Assembly: GCF_041734645.1 (NCBI RefSeq)
Contig: NZ_CP162010.1
Coordinates: 1,426,001-1,490,000 of the forward strand
DNA from: Rodentibacter sp901420285
GTDB lineage: Bacteria; Pseudomonadota; Gammaproteobacteria; Enterobacterales; Pasteurellaceae
Reading direction: 5' to 3'
Length of the DNA stretch: 64,000 bases
Below, piece after piece: positions 17,096 through 26,395 of this stretch. How positions within the stretch are numbered: position 1 is the first letter of the stretch; each line of letters starts with the position of its first letter. The notes beneath the pieces were generated by a model. It worked only from the letters and a program-made list of their open reading frames with translations, was not told the DNA's origin and searched no databases. A program made the position numbers and the translations under genes.

Positions 17096-19153
17096 TTAAT
17101 TCATTTTTTTCGCTTTGGAACGGGAAATGCGGGTGTCACCGACAATCCAGTCGAAGAATAAAATAATCGCCATCATCACCACGATCAAGATAGAACCGTA
17201 CGCAATGGCAATACCGTATTCACCGTCTTCAACACGGTTTAAGATGTATGCGGTTGCTACACGGGTATCCGCAGTCACCAAGAAGATGATGGCACTCACT
17301 GTCGTCATGGCACGCACGAAACTGGTGACAAGCGCAGAAAGCAAGGCCGGTTTTAATAATGGCAACACAATATACCACAGGGTTTTCCATGAGCTACCTT
17401 TCAGAGAAAGGGAGGCTTCGTCTAGGGATTTATCGAGTTGTCCTAAGCCTGCAATCGCCGCACGCATACCAATTGGCAAATCACGCATCACCATGGAAAT
17501 TACCACGATAATGCTGGTGCCGGTGATGTACATCGGCGCATTGTTAAAGGCAAGAATGTAAGAGACCCCCGCCACGGTGCCCGGTACGGCAAAACAAAGC
17601 ATGGTTAAGAACTCAAGGGATTTTTTCCCTTGGAAATCTTTACGCACCACAATATAGGCAATTAATAAACCAAAAATGGCGGTAAGTGGTGCCGCGATAC
17701 CGGCGTAAATTAAGGTATTAATTAAGGAAGGCCACGCACCGTCACTTAATCCTTGTCCGAACAACATGGCGTAGTTCTTCAAGGTTAAGGTATAGTCCAC
17801 GCCCCAGTTGACGGTGAAGCTTCCGTAGAAAATACTGCCGTATAAGGCAAGGTTGAAGATCACCCAAGCGCCGAGCATGAAAATAATCGTGTATTTCAAG
17901 CCGGTAGGGAGTTCTTGTACATCGCCGCGATAAGACTTACCGGAAACAGTTACATAAGAGCGGTTACCAATCCATAAATATTGAATGATAAAAATCGCCA
18001 AGGAGAAGATTAACAACATGGAGCCAAGGGTACTGGCGGAAGCGTAATCTAATTGTGAACCGGCAATGTAGAAGTAAATTTGCGTTGCAATCACATCGAA
18101 GCTACCGCCCAACACCAACGGGTTACTAAAGTCTGCGAGCGATTGGATGAACACGATGAGGAACGAGTTCGCCAAGGCCGGACGCAGTAATGGGAAAATG
18201 ATGTTATAGAAGGTTTGGTAACGGTTAGCACGTAAGGTATAAGACGCTTCTTCAATAGATGGATGCACGGATTTTAATGCGCCGTCTAAAATCATGAAGG
18301 AAATTGGCGCAAATGCCAAAATCTGTGCAATGGCGATACCGTTAAAACCGTATAACCAGTTGTGGTTGGTGAAACCGAAATAAGTGGATAAAAATTCGGT
18401 CACATAACCGGAGCGACCCAACATTAAGGTAACCCCTAATCCAACGACAAACGGTGGTGTAACAATCGGCAAAATAGAAAAGATTTTACCGATAAATGCA
18501 GTACGGCGCGCAATACGGGTCGTGTAAAGGGCAAATGCTAAACCGAACACCGTAGAAACGATACCCACGAAACTGGATAGGAATAAGGAGTTACTGATAA
18601 CGCGCACAATGTAGCTTTGCGTCAAAATACGCATCACTTGTTGTGGTGCAAAGGTCTCTCCGTCGTAGAACATGGAGACAAAAATCGCCAATGTCGGGTA
18701 AACAATAAAGAAGAAAATCAGCAACACAATGCACAGCAAGGAGGCAATAATAAATTTGTCGCCTTGCATAATCTTTAACTTCGCCAAAGAGAGCGTAGCA
18801 AGTGCGGTGAAAACGATGAGTAAAACGATCACCGAATAGCCCATGCTGATTTTTAGCACGGTGGCGCTGATAAAGGTAAATAGCGTAGCCACTGCTAATA
18901 AGTAAAGTTCGGCTTTAGCTTGTGTATTAGGGGGTAATTTCAGCCAAGGTAATAAACCGTACAAAATCACCGGCAAGAACCAAAACGCGGTAATGTTAAA
19001 AGATGACCATCCCATGGCATCAAAGAATTCATCGGCGGTGCTGTCAAACAAGCCGTAATCTAAGGCGCGGGAAGGGAGAACAAGAAATGCAACAATGGAC
19101 AAGATTATCCAAAAATTCGCAGAATATGTGATTGGTAGTTTATTTGCGTTCAT
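17096..19153 (-). CDS. afuB: ABC transporter permease AfuB (two fused permease halves)
   Basis: Inner-membrane channel of the Afu importer. The 685-aa product fuses two BPD_transp_1 permease domains. Two EAA loops, EASYTLRANRYQTFY and DEASLSLKGSSWKTL, each precede an LPLL/FPLL-RPA type segment and would dock two AfuC subunits. An N-terminal hydrophobic block of about 130 residues precedes the first domain. The frame opens at 19165, but the ATG at 19153 (MNANKLP) is preceded on the reverse strand by GCGAGGTTGT, a proper ribosome site, so it is preferred. Confidence 0.9.
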   Translation of the reverse strand: MNANKLPITYSANFWIILSIVAFLVLPSRALDYGLFDSTADEFFDAMGWSSFNITAFWFLPVILYGLLPWLKLPPNTQAKAELYLLAVATLFTFISATVLKISMGYSVIVLLIVFTALATLSLAKLKIMQGDKFIIASLLCIVLLIFFFIVYPTLAIFVSMFYDGETFAPQQVMRILTQSYIVRVISNSLFLSSFVGIVSTVFGLAFALYTTRIARRTAFIGKIFSILPIVTPPFVVGLGVTLMLGRSGYVTEFLSTYFGFTNHNWLYGFNGIAIAQILAFAPISFMILDGALKSVHPSIEEASYTLRANRYQTFYNIIFPLLRPALANSFLIVFIQSLADFSNPLVLGGSFDVIATQIYFYIAGSQLDYASASTLGSMLLIFSLAIFIIQYLWIGNRSYVTVSGKSYRGDVQELPTGLKYTIIFMLGAWVIFNLALYGSIFYGSFTVNWGVDYTLTLKNYAMLFGQGLSDGAWPSLINTLIYAGIAAPLTAIFGLLIAYIVVRKDFQGKKSLEFLTMLCFAVPGTVAGVSYILAFNNAPMYITGTSIIVVISMVMRDLPIGMRAAIAGLGQLDKSLDEASLSLKGSSWKTLWYIVLPLLKPALLSALVTSFVRAMTTVSAIIFLVTADTRVATAYILNRVEDGEYGIAIAYGSILIVVMMAIILFFDWIVGDTRISRSKAKKMN

Positions 19154-19219
19154 ACAACCTCGCATAAGTAGAAATAGAGAAGCAATGTAATAGGCATTGC
19201 TTCTTTATCTAACAACAAT

Positions 19220-20254
19220 TTATTTAGCTAGTTTAACATCATCAACCCATTTCGTGATTAAACGTTTGCGTAAATCGGTGGCGCCGTATTTGTCAAAATC
19301 ATAGTTAATCAGGTTAATCGATTTAAAATCCAACGCATAAGGGGATTGTTGCGCTGTGGTATTGGTTAAAATGGAATAAGCTTCGCCTTTTTGCCATGTT
19401 AATTCTTGCGCTTCTTTCGATAACGCCCAATCCACGAAAAGTTTCGCATTTTCAAGATTGCGTGCGCCTTTAATTACACTGACTCCACCGATTTCATAGC
19501 CTGTACCTTCGCAAGGCACGACTAATTCAACCGGCGCACCTTTGGCTTTTTCTAAGGAATATTCGTGTAAAAAACCGATACCAATTGCGGTTTCACCACG
19601 CGCTGTGTTACGGGTGGCTGTGTTACCAGATTTGGTATATTGTGATACGTTTTTATTTAACGCTTTCAAGTAGTTGAAGGCTTCATCTTCACCCCAAAGT
19701 TGGATATAGGTGGCTAATTGCGTATAGCCCGTTCCTGAGCTTTGCGGATCCGCTGCTTGAATTTCATTGCGATACATTGGATCGGCTAAATCTTTCCAAC
19801 ATTTTGGCATTGGCAAATTGAGTTTTTTCAAGCGTTCCGGGTTTACGCCAAAACCTAATACGCCAAGATAAATGGCGGAGGAATAATTACCTTTCATTTT
19901 AGCCGGATCACGGAACTGCTCTACAATTTGTGACAGATTTGGTGATTTATAAGGCTCTAACAAGCCCATTTCACCTGCTTGGGAATGCGGATCCATGGTG
20001 CCACCATACCAAACATCGCCTTGTGGGTTATCTTTTTCCGCATCAATTTTGGCTAGGATAGTACCTGTACCGCCACGAATAAAACTGGTTTTTACATCAT
20101 ACTTTTTCTCGAATGCCATGGCTTCTTGCTCGCACATGGTATTTTGTGCACTGCAATAAATCACCAAGCGACCTTTCGCCACTGCATTGCCACTGAATAA
20201 CATCCCACCGAGGACTGCACTTGAAAGTGCTACTACAATTTTCGAGAGTTTCAT
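19220..20254 (-). CDS. afuA: Periplasmic substrate-binding protein AfuA, second copy
   Basis: Delivers substrate to AfuBC in the periplasm. The 344-aa product has a signal peptide (MKLSKIVVALSSAVLGG, cleavage after AVA at about residue 26) and the FbpA/AfuA fold (GRLVIYCSAQNTMCEQEA, SFIRGGTGTIL, GIGFLHEYSLEK, VPCEGTGYEIGG). It lacks the tandem tyrosines that bind iron in FbpA. It is a clear paralogue of the gene just upstream but has His-Glu where the other copy has His-Asp in the GIGFLH motif. Reverse strand AGGAGTGTTCC precedes the start. Confidence 0.88.
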   Translation of the reverse strand: MKLSKIVVALSSAVLGGMLFSGNAVAKGRLVIYCSAQNTMCEQEAMAFEKKYDVKTSFIRGGTGTILAKIDAEKDNPQGDVWYGGTMDPHSQAGEMGLLEPYKSPNLSQIVEQFRDPAKMKGNYSSAIYLGVLGFGVNPERLKKLNLPMPKCWKDLADPMYRNEIQAADPQSSGTGYTQLATYIQLWGEDEAFNYLKALNKNVSQYTKSGNTATRNTARGETAIGIGFLHEYSLEKAKGAPVELVVPCEGTGYEIGGVSVIKGARNLENAKLFVDWALSKEAQELTWQKGEAYSILTNTTAQQSPYALDFKSINLINYDFDKYGATDLRKRLITKWVDDVKLAK

Positions 20255-20325
20255 TGGAACACTCCTGTATTTTTTATTTTATGAACGCAAGCCTAGATGA
20301 TTGCGTCATTAATGAAGATTACTGA

Positions 20326-20350
20326 TAGGGGCAAATGTAATTTGCCCCTA
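20326..20350 (-). other. Hairpin between the two afuA genes
   Basis: TAGGGGCAAA (20326-20335) pairs with TTTGCCCCTA (20341-20350) around a 5-nt loop, six bases after the stop of the first afuA copy. No U tract follows on the reverse strand. It may stabilise the 3' end of the first afuA message or partly attenuate the rest of the operon. Confidence 0.55.
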
Positions 20351-20355
20351 CAACG

Positions 20356-21396
20356 TTATTTCGCTAATTTAACCTCTTGTACCCATTTTTCAATTAAGGC
20401 TTTGCGTTGTTCGGTAGCGCCATATTTTTCAAAGTCGTAATTGATCAGGTTCAATTTGTTTGGATCAAACGCGGTCGGAGATTGTTCTGCAGTGGTGTTG
20501 GTTAAGATTTGTAAGGATTCGCCTTGTTTCCATGCCAATTCCTGCCCTTCTTTGGATAACGCCCAATCCACGAATAATTTTGCATTATCAAGATTACGTG
20601 CGCCTTTTAAGATGCTCACACCGCCTAATTCATACCCGGTACCTTCACAAGGAACCACTAGCTCTAACGGTGCGCCATTACGTTTTTCAAGGGCGTAATC
20701 ATGTAAGAAGCCGATACCGATGGCCGTTTCGCCGCGTGCCGCATTACGAGACGGAGTGACGCCGGATTTAGTATATTGGGAAACATTCGGATGTAAGGCT
20801 TTTAAGTAATCAAAGGCTTGATTTTCACCCCACAGTTGTACAAAAGTCGCTAAGGCGGTGTAAGCCGTACCGGCGCTTTGTGGATCTGCAATTTGCACTT
20901 CGCCTTTTAAGCGCGGATCAGTTAAATCTTTCCAGCATTTCGGCACCTCTTTAATGCCTAATTTTTCAAGACGTTCCGTGTTCACACCGAAACCTAAAAT
21001 TCCCATATAAATGGCGGAAACATAGTGACCTTTGGTTTTTGCCGGGTCGCGGAAGCGTTCTACGATTTCATCAATATGTTTAGATTTGTACGGCTCGATT
21101 AAACCGAGCTCGGCAGCTTGAGCCTGAGGGTCAAACGTGCCACCAAACCAAACATCCGCTTGAGGGTTATTTTTTTCTGCTTCCACTTTGGCGAAAGTGC
21201 TGCCGGAACCGTTACGAATAAAAGAGGTTTTGACATCATATTTTTCGCCAAAAGCTTTGGTGGTAGTTTCACATAAAATATTTGTGGCACTACAATACAC
21301 CACTAAACGACCTTGCGCATTTGCTGCAGTGGAAGACAGTAAACCGGCAGCTAAAAATGCGGTTGAAATTGAAAGAGAAATTTTGTTGAACTTCAT
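20356..21396 (-). CDS. afuA: Periplasmic substrate-binding protein AfuA, first copy
   Basis: First gene of the transporter operon. The 346-aa product has a signal peptide (MKFNKISLSISTAFLAAG, cleavage after ANA near residue 28) and is closely similar to the next gene along its length (GRLVVYCSATNILCETTT, SFIRNGSGSTF, GIGFLHDYALEK, VPCEGTGYELGG). As recalled from the A. pleuropneumoniae AfuA work, His-Asp in the GIGFLHD motif and a Glu in the VPCEG region contact the sugar phosphate; both are present here. A longer frame starts at a GTG (21405), but ATG 21396 is 8 nt after AGGAG and is preferred. Confidence 0.88.
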   Translation of the reverse strand: MKFNKISLSISTAFLAAGLLSSTAANAQGRLVVYCSATNILCETTTKAFGEKYDVKTSFIRNGSGSTFAKVEAEKNNPQADVWFGGTFDPQAQAAELGLIEPYKSKHIDEIVERFRDPAKTKGHYVSAIYMGILGFGVNTERLEKLGIKEVPKCWKDLTDPRLKGEVQIADPQSAGTAYTALATFVQLWGENQAFDYLKALHPNVSQYTKSGVTPSRNAARGETAIGIGFLHDYALEKRNGAPLELVVPCEGTGYELGGVSILKGARNLDNAKLFVDWALSKEGQELAWKQGESLQILTNTTAEQSPTAFDPNKLNLINYDFEKYGATEQRKALIEKWVQEVKLAK

Positions 21397-21455
21397 AATA
21401 CACACTCCTGTTGGATTAAAACGCCTAGATACTACTCGAAAACAAAAAACAATAC

Positions 21456-21471
21456 CGTGATAACTCTCACA
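21456..21471. promoter_or_regulatory. Candidate CRP site between afuA and udk
   Basis: CGTGATAACTCTCACA fits the CRP palindrome TGTGA-N6-TCACA with one mismatch in the left half. It lies 60 bp upstream of the afuA start and about 95 bp upstream of udk. No Fur-like GATAATGATAATC box was seen in the gap. CRP control would suit a sugar-phosphate importer better than an iron importer. Confidence 0.55.
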
Positions 21472-21564
21472 ATTTTGAAAAGTAATCCCGAAAATAAAGA
21501 TGAAATAGACCGTGCTTTTCTTTATAATTCAACGAATTTTTACTTCTTCTATCAGGTTAAATTT

Positions 21565-22206
21565 ATGCCGGATTCATCTTGTATCATCATTGCCATTACC
21601 GGCGCTTCCGCTTCCGGAAAAAGTTCCATTGCTTCCACTGTACACAAGGAACTGTGTAACGAATTAGGTTGCGAAGAAATCGGTATTATTGCGGAAGATA
21701 GCTACTATAAAGATCAAAGCCATTTAGCAATGAACGAGCGCATAAAAACCAACTATGACCATCCAAACTCGATGGATCGCGATTTACTGATTAAACATTT
21801 GCAAGATTTGAAAGCCGGCAAAGCGGTAGATGTACCGGTTTATAGTTATGTCGAACATACTCGAATGAACGAAACTACTCACTTCACACCGAAAAAAATC
21901 GTGATTTTAGAAGGTATTCTATTGCTCACGGACGAACGAATACGCCAACAAGCGGATATTTCCGTATTTGTGGATACCCCGTTAGATATTTGTTTTATTC
22001 GTCGTTTACAACGCGATATGGAAGAGCGCGGTCGCTCACTCCAATCCGTCATTGAACAATACCGCGCGACTGTTCGCCCGATGTTCTTGCAGTTTATTGA
22101 GCCGTCAAAACAATATGCGGATATTGTCATTCCGCGCGGTGGCAAGAACCGCATTGCAATTAATATGTTAAAGGCTCAAATCTTACATCTACTGGATCAA
22201 AAATAG
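21565..22206 (+). CDS. udk: Uridine/cytidine kinase
   Basis: Phosphorylates uridine and cytidine for pyrimidine salvage. The 213-aa product has Walker A GASASGKSS near the N-terminus, the DSYYKDQS and NYDHPNSMD substrate motifs and RRLQRDMEERGRS, the conserved lid. The frame opens at 21457, but the start MPDSSCIIIAI at 21565 gives exactly the length of E. coli Udk. dcd follows after 8 bp, so the two pyrimidine genes are probably one transcript. Confidence 0.96.
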   Translation: MPDSSCIIIAITGASASGKSSIASTVHKELCNELGCEEIGIIAEDSYYKDQSHLAMNERIKTNYDHPNSMDRDLLIKHLQDLKAGKAVDVPVYSYVEHTRMNETTHFTPKKIVILEGILLLTDERIRQQADISVFVDTPLDICFIRRLQRDMEERGRSLQSVIEQYRATVRPMFLQFIEPSKQYADIVIPRGGKNRIAINMLKAQILHLLDQK

Positions 22207-22214
22207 GAGAAATT

Positions 22215-22799
22215 ATGCGTCTTTGCGACACCGATATTGAACGCTACTTGAATGATGGCATTATTTCTTTAACGCCGCGTCCGGATAACGACAAAATCAA
22301 TGGTGCTACGATTGATGTACGTTTGGGAAATTCCTTTCGCGTGTTTCGTGAACATTCCGCACCTTACATTGATTTAAGCGGTCCAAAAGATGAAGTGTCG
22401 GCGCAGCTGGAATCGGTAATGAGCGATGAAATTATTATCGGTGACGATGAAGCCTTTTTCTTACACCCCGGCGTGTTGGCGCTTGCCACCACTTTGGAAT
22501 CGGTAAAACTACCGGCGAATATTATCGGTTGGCTAGACGGGCGTTCTTCTTTAGCGCGTCTGGGCTTAATGGTACATGTCACAGCGCACCGCATTGACCC
22601 GGGTTGGGAAGGAAAAATCGTATTAGAGTTTTACAATTCCGGTAAACTGCCGCTAGCTTTACGCCCGAATATGATTATCGGCGCGCTGAGCTTTGAAGTA
22701 TTAAGCGGAGCGGCCGCGCGTCCGTACAGCAGCCGTAAAGATGCCAAATACAAAAATCAACAAAATGCCGTCGCCAGCCGTATCGGCGAGGACAAATAA
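22215..22799 (+). CDS. dcd: dCTP deaminase
   Basis: Deaminates dCTP to dUTP, the main source of dUMP for thymidylate synthesis in enteric-type bacteria. The 194-aa product is collinear with E. coli Dcd: MRLCDTDIERYL at the start, the nucleotide-binding GWLDGRSSLARLGLMVHVTA with catalytic Glu downstream in IVLEFYNSG, and a C-terminal RPYSSRKDAKYKNQ. AGGAGAAATT ribosome site. The asmA-like start follows immediately (TAA-ATG). Confidence 0.97.
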   Translation: MRLCDTDIERYLNDGIISLTPRPDNDKINGATIDVRLGNSFRVFREHSAPYIDLSGPKDEVSAQLESVMSDEIIIGDDEAFFLHPGVLALATTLESVKLPANIIGWLDGRSSLARLGLMVHVTAHRIDPGWEGKIVLEFYNSGKLPLALRPNMIIGALSFEVLSGAAARPYSSRKDAKYKNQQNAVASRIGEDK

Positions 22800-23987
22800 A
22801 TGAAAAAGATCGCACTAAGTCTATCGATCGTGGTGGCTGCGATCTTTGCGTTTTTTTATGTTCAACTTCAACAAGCTAAAAGCTTACTCCTTGAACAACT
22901 TGCACAACACGATATTTCGGTAAAATCCCTTAAAGTCGGTTTAATTCCACAGCCTCATTTTTCCATCGAACAATTAAATTATCACACGTTTTCCTTAACA
23001 CAAACCGAAGGGAAAGTGGCGCTTTTACCTTTGTTTGCGGGCGACGTAAAACTTGAAGAGTTCACCATCGCACAAGCAAAATTAACTCAAAACGCAACAA
23101 ACAGCGCCAAAATAATGATGCGTTTTGCTAATATTTCTCTAAATAAATTATTCACAAAAGAAATTCTGTTTAGTGGTGCGAATCTTATTTCGGTTGAACT
23201 GGCAAAACCAATTTACGGCAAAACGACAAAATATACTTTTACCTTTAATAAAGCCAATCTCGCCCTTCATCAAGATCGTGAATCGCTGTTGCAAATTGAC
23301 GGAGCAAAACTAAACGAACAGGCGCTCGATTATATCGAAATTCACGCCGATTTTTCTAAACCGCAAAAAGTATTAATCGGCTATATCAAGCCGATTTGCA
23401 CAACAAATTGCCTTGCGGTATTAAAATTCAACAGTATCGCGCAACAAAGTACGGTTAATTTTTCCGGTAAAAATTTTCCGACAGAACGTTTGCTCACATT
23501 ACTTAATTTACCCAAAGCGCTCACCGGCACGACGGATTTTAACATTCGACTGGCATTTAATAATTCGGAATTAATCCAAGGAACATTTGATTTTAATGCG
23601 CGTGATGGCGAAATTTTAGGTATGAACTTATTAGACTTAGTCACGCAATATTGGCCCATAAACTACCGCGGCGATTTATCGAAGAGACGAATGAGCACCG
23701 CATTCGAACGGCTTGATTCTCAACTTTCCTTGGACAACAATTTGCTGCGCGTGAATAAATTTAATCTAATAACACCCGAGCTTTTAGGCCGAGGAAACGG
23801 TTTAATTAATTTACATACCATGCAATGCGATGCAATATTAAACTTATCATCTGCCGATGAAAAATATAAAGATTTCACCTTGCCAATTCATTTTTTCGAC
23901 AGTTGTTATTCCCCTCAATATAAAATTGAATTTAATAAATTTTTTAGAAAGCAATTAAAAGATTTACTTAAAGAGAAATTAAATTAA
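22800..23987 (+). CDS. AsmA-family protein
   Basis: Probably an inner-membrane-anchored periplasmic protein of the AsmA superfamily, which is linked to phospholipid transport and outer-membrane assembly. The 395-aa product has one N-terminal membrane segment (about residues 4-21), then an elongated beta-rich domain; the segment ILGMNLLDLVTQYWPINYRGD and a following LNLSS stretch resemble AsmA C-terminal motifs. It is shorter than E. coli AsmA (about 617 aa). It abuts dcd and overlaps sotB by one base. A near-copy of the repeat (AGCACCGCATTC) lies near 23694. Confidence 0.72.
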   Translation: MKKIALSLSIVVAAIFAFFYVQLQQAKSLLLEQLAQHDISVKSLKVGLIPQPHFSIEQLNYHTFSLTQTEGKVALLPLFAGDVKLEEFTIAQAKLTQNATNSAKIMMRFANISLNKLFTKEILFSGANLISVELAKPIYGKTTKYTFTFNKANLALHQDRESLLQIDGAKLNEQALDYIEIHADFSKPQKVLIGYIKPICTTNCLAVLKFNSIAQQSTVNFSGKNFPTERLLTLLNLPKALTGTTDFNIRLAFNNSELIQGTFDFNARDGEILGMNLLDLVTQYWPINYRGDLSKRRMSTAFERLDSQLSLDNNLLRVNKFNLITPELLGRGNGLINLHTMQCDAILNLSSADEKYKDFTLPIHFFDSCYSPQYKIEFNKFFRKQLKDLLKEKLN

Positions 23988-25159
23988 TGTTTAAAAAAAT
24001 CGAATCCATTCAATATTGGCGTGTAGCGGTAATGGCTTGCGCCGCTTTTATTTTTAATACCACGGAATTCGTACCGGTTGCGTTATTAACCGATATTGCA
24101 CAAAGTTTTGAGATGCAGACCTCGGAAGTCGGATTGATGATTACGGTTTATGCTTGGACAGTGTTGCTCACGTCATTACCGGGAATGCTGTTGACCGGAA
24201 AAATGGAACGTAAAAGCTTGCTAATTAAGCTTTTTGTGATTTTTATTATCGGACATCTCGTTTCGATTATCGCGTGGAATTTTTGGATTTTGCTCATTGC
24301 GCGAATGTGCATTGCATTAGCACACGCCATATTTTGGTCGATTACGGCTTCTTTGGTCATGCGCATCGCACCGAAAAATAAGAAAACCCAAGCCCTCGGT
24401 ATGCTTGCCATCGGTTCTTCGCTGGCTACGATTTTGGGCTTACCGCTGGGCCGCATAATCGGCCAATTCGTTGGATGGCGTGTCACTTTTGCTGTAATTG
24501 GCATATTAGCGTTAGCTGCGATGTTCTTAATTATTCGCCTTTTGCCGAATTTACCAAGCAAAAATGCCGGTTCCTTGGCAAGTTTACCGTTATTGGCGAA
24601 ACGTCCGTTATTGATCGGGATTTATATTACCACCCTCATCCTTGTCGCGGCGCACTTTACCGCTTACACCTATATCGAACCGTTCATGATTCAAATTGGG
24701 CAATTGGATCCGAATCTCGCAACCATAATCTTGCTCGTTTTCGGTGTTTCCGGCGTGATTGCCAGCTTACTATTTAATCGCCTATATCGCTTCGGTCCGA
24801 CTCAATTTATTCTCGGTGCGATGAGCTTATTAGTCGTTTCGCTCGCACTATTGCTTGTCTCGGCGGATTACAAACTCACCATGTTTACGCTCGCTTTCAT
24901 TTGGGGAATCGGCATCGCTTGCATCGGACTTTCGCTACAAATGCGCGTACTGCAATTTGCCCCCGATGCGACAGATGTCGCCACGGCTATTTATTCGGGC
25001 ATTTTTAATGCAGGGATCGGTGGCGGCGCCTTGCTTGGCAGCCAAATGATGCGCCACATCGGACTTGAATATATCGGCTTTGCCGGTGCACTCACGGCCA
25101 TCGTCGGACTCGCCGTCTTTGTGTTCGTTAATGTACGTTATCACGAACAAAACGGCTAA
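23987..25159 (+). CDS. sotB: Sugar efflux transporter SotB (MFS, 12 TM)
   Basis: Inner-membrane exporter in the SotB (YdeA) class, which effluxes arabinose and other sugars. The 390-aa product matches SotB closely: FIFNTTEFVPVALLTDIAQSF in segment 1, FAHAIFWSITASL-type AHAIFWSITASLVMR in segment 4, GLPLGRIIGQFVGWR in segment 5, and APDATDVATAIYSGIFNAGIG near the end. Twelve predicted segments. Last gene of udk-dcd-asmA-like-sotB. Its ATG overlaps the previous stop (TTAATG). Confidence 0.88.
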   Translation: MFKKIESIQYWRVAVMACAAFIFNTTEFVPVALLTDIAQSFEMQTSEVGLMITVYAWTVLLTSLPGMLLTGKMERKSLLIKLFVIFIIGHLVSIIAWNFWILLIARMCIALAHAIFWSITASLVMRIAPKNKKTQALGMLAIGSSLATILGLPLGRIIGQFVGWRVTFAVIGILALAAMFLIIRLLPNLPSKNAGSLASLPLLAKRPLLIGIYITTLILVAAHFTAYTYIEPFMIQIGQLDPNLATIILLVFGVSGVIASLLFNRLYRFGPTQFILGAMSLLVVSLALLLVSADYKLTMFTLAFIWGIGIACIGLSLQMRVLQFAPDATDVATAIYSGIFNAGIGGGALLGSQMMRHIGLEYIGFAGALTAIVGLAVFVFVNVRYHEQNG

Positions 25160-25242
25160 AAATCCCCGGCATGAAACACATGCGCAACATGCCCATATCG
25201 CGGCTTTAACGAATCGTTCGCCAAATATAAATTTCACTCTCC

Positions 25243-25285
25243 AAAATAGCACCGCATTGGAACGGCTTCCAATGCGGTACTATTT
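25243..25285. repeat. Inverted-pair CAATGCGGTGCT element after sotB
   Basis: AAAATAGCACCGCATTGG (25243-25260) faces CCAATGCGGTACTATTT (25269-25285). The right arm has one change (GTAC for GTGC). The stem is flanked by A and T runs on both sides, so it can terminate the convergent sotB and dpp transcripts. The rest of the 231-bp gap shows no gene. Confidence 0.85.
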
Positions 25286-25390
25286 CAATACGGCGCCATT
25301 TTTAAAGAAGAGTAGTAATAAAAGAGTAACAATAAAAAAGTCGCAATAACCACTGCCACGCCTGTATCAAGCGACCCGATTAGAAACCTT

Positions 25391-26392
25391 TTAGCGGTCA
25401 ACATGAAAACAAGCTATCAATTTGCCGTCCGGATATTGCTCCAATTTCGGTTGTGCTTCCCGACATTTTTCCGTGGCTTTCCAACAGCGCGGATTAAAAG
25501 CGCAACCTTGCGGTGGATTAATCGGGCTAGGCAATTCACCGGTTAATTTTATACGTTGGCGGCGTAAATACGGTGATAAACGCGGCGTGGCGGAAAGCAA
25601 AGCCTGCGTGTAAGGATGCTGCGGATTTGCAAAAATTTGCTCGCTCGAGCCTTGTTCCACACAACGTCCCAGATACATCACCATCACTTCGTCGGCAATA
25701 TGTTCCACCACGGAAAGATCGTGCGAAATGAACACATAAGAAAGTCCGAGTTCAGACTGCAAATCCATCATCAAATTTAGCACTTGCGCACGCACGGACA
25801 CATCCAGTGCGGAAACCGGTTCGTCCGCCACCACGATATCCGGCTCAAGCATTAAGCCGCGCGCAATAGCGATTCTTTGGCGTTGACCGCCGGAAAACAT
25901 ATGTGGATAACGGTTATAAAATTCCGGCCGCAAACCGACTTTTGCCATCATCAACAGCACTTTTTCTCTGCGTTCTTTAGCGGAAAGTTTAGTGTTAATA
26001 ATAAGTGGTTCTTCTAAAATCGAGCCGATTTTTTTACGCGGATTAAGCGACGCATAAGGATTCTGGAAGACAATTTGAATTTTTTTGCGGCGCAAGGCTT
26101 TTGTCGCCTTATCTTTTTCTAAAAAATTATGCCCGTTGTAATAAAGCTCACCTTCCGTTGGCTCTTCAATCATGGTGAGTAAACGCCCGAGTGTCGATTT
26201 TCCACAACCGGACTCCCCGACAATAGCAAGGGTTTTACCTCGTTCCAAGCGGAATGAAATGCCATCTAAAGCCTTCACTTGCTGCGGTTTGGCGAACAAG
26301 CCTTTTTTTACCGGATAATACTTTTTTAAGCCGACGGCACGTAAAAGTGGCATCTCGGACAATGGCGCATTTCCTTTAATTTCGATCGTCAT
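25391..26392 (-). CDS. dppF: Dipeptide ABC transporter ATP-binding protein DppF
   Basis: One of two ATPases of the peptide importer. The 333-aa product has Walker A GESGCGKST, Q-loop FQNPYASLNPR, signature SGGQRQRIAIARGL, Walker B DIVVADEPVSALD and the C-terminal oligopeptide-transporter domain with GCAFNPRCW. Last gene of dppB-C-D-F; the dppD stop is 3 bp upstream. In H. influenzae dppBCDF also lies apart from dppA, whose product can bind haem as well as peptides. Confidence 0.93.
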   Translation of the reverse strand: MTIEIKGNAPLSEMPLLRAVGLKKYYPVKKGLFAKPQQVKALDGISFRLERGKTLAIVGESGCGKSTLGRLLTMIEEPTEGELYYNGHNFLEKDKATKALRRKKIQIVFQNPYASLNPRKKIGSILEEPLIINTKLSAKERREKVLLMMAKVGLRPEFYNRYPHMFSGGQRQRIAIARGLMLEPDIVVADEPVSALDVSVRAQVLNLMMDLQSELGLSYVFISHDLSVVEHIADEVMVMYLGRCVEQGSSEQIFANPQHPYTQALLSATPRLSPYLRRQRIKLTGELPSPINPPQGCAFNPRCWKATEKCREAQPKLEQYPDGKLIACFHVDR

Positions 26393-26395
26393 CGT

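Noticed and set aside
21397..21564. Fur box for the afu operon
   Set aside because: No GATAATGATAATC-like palindrome could be found; the clear palindrome is CRP-like.
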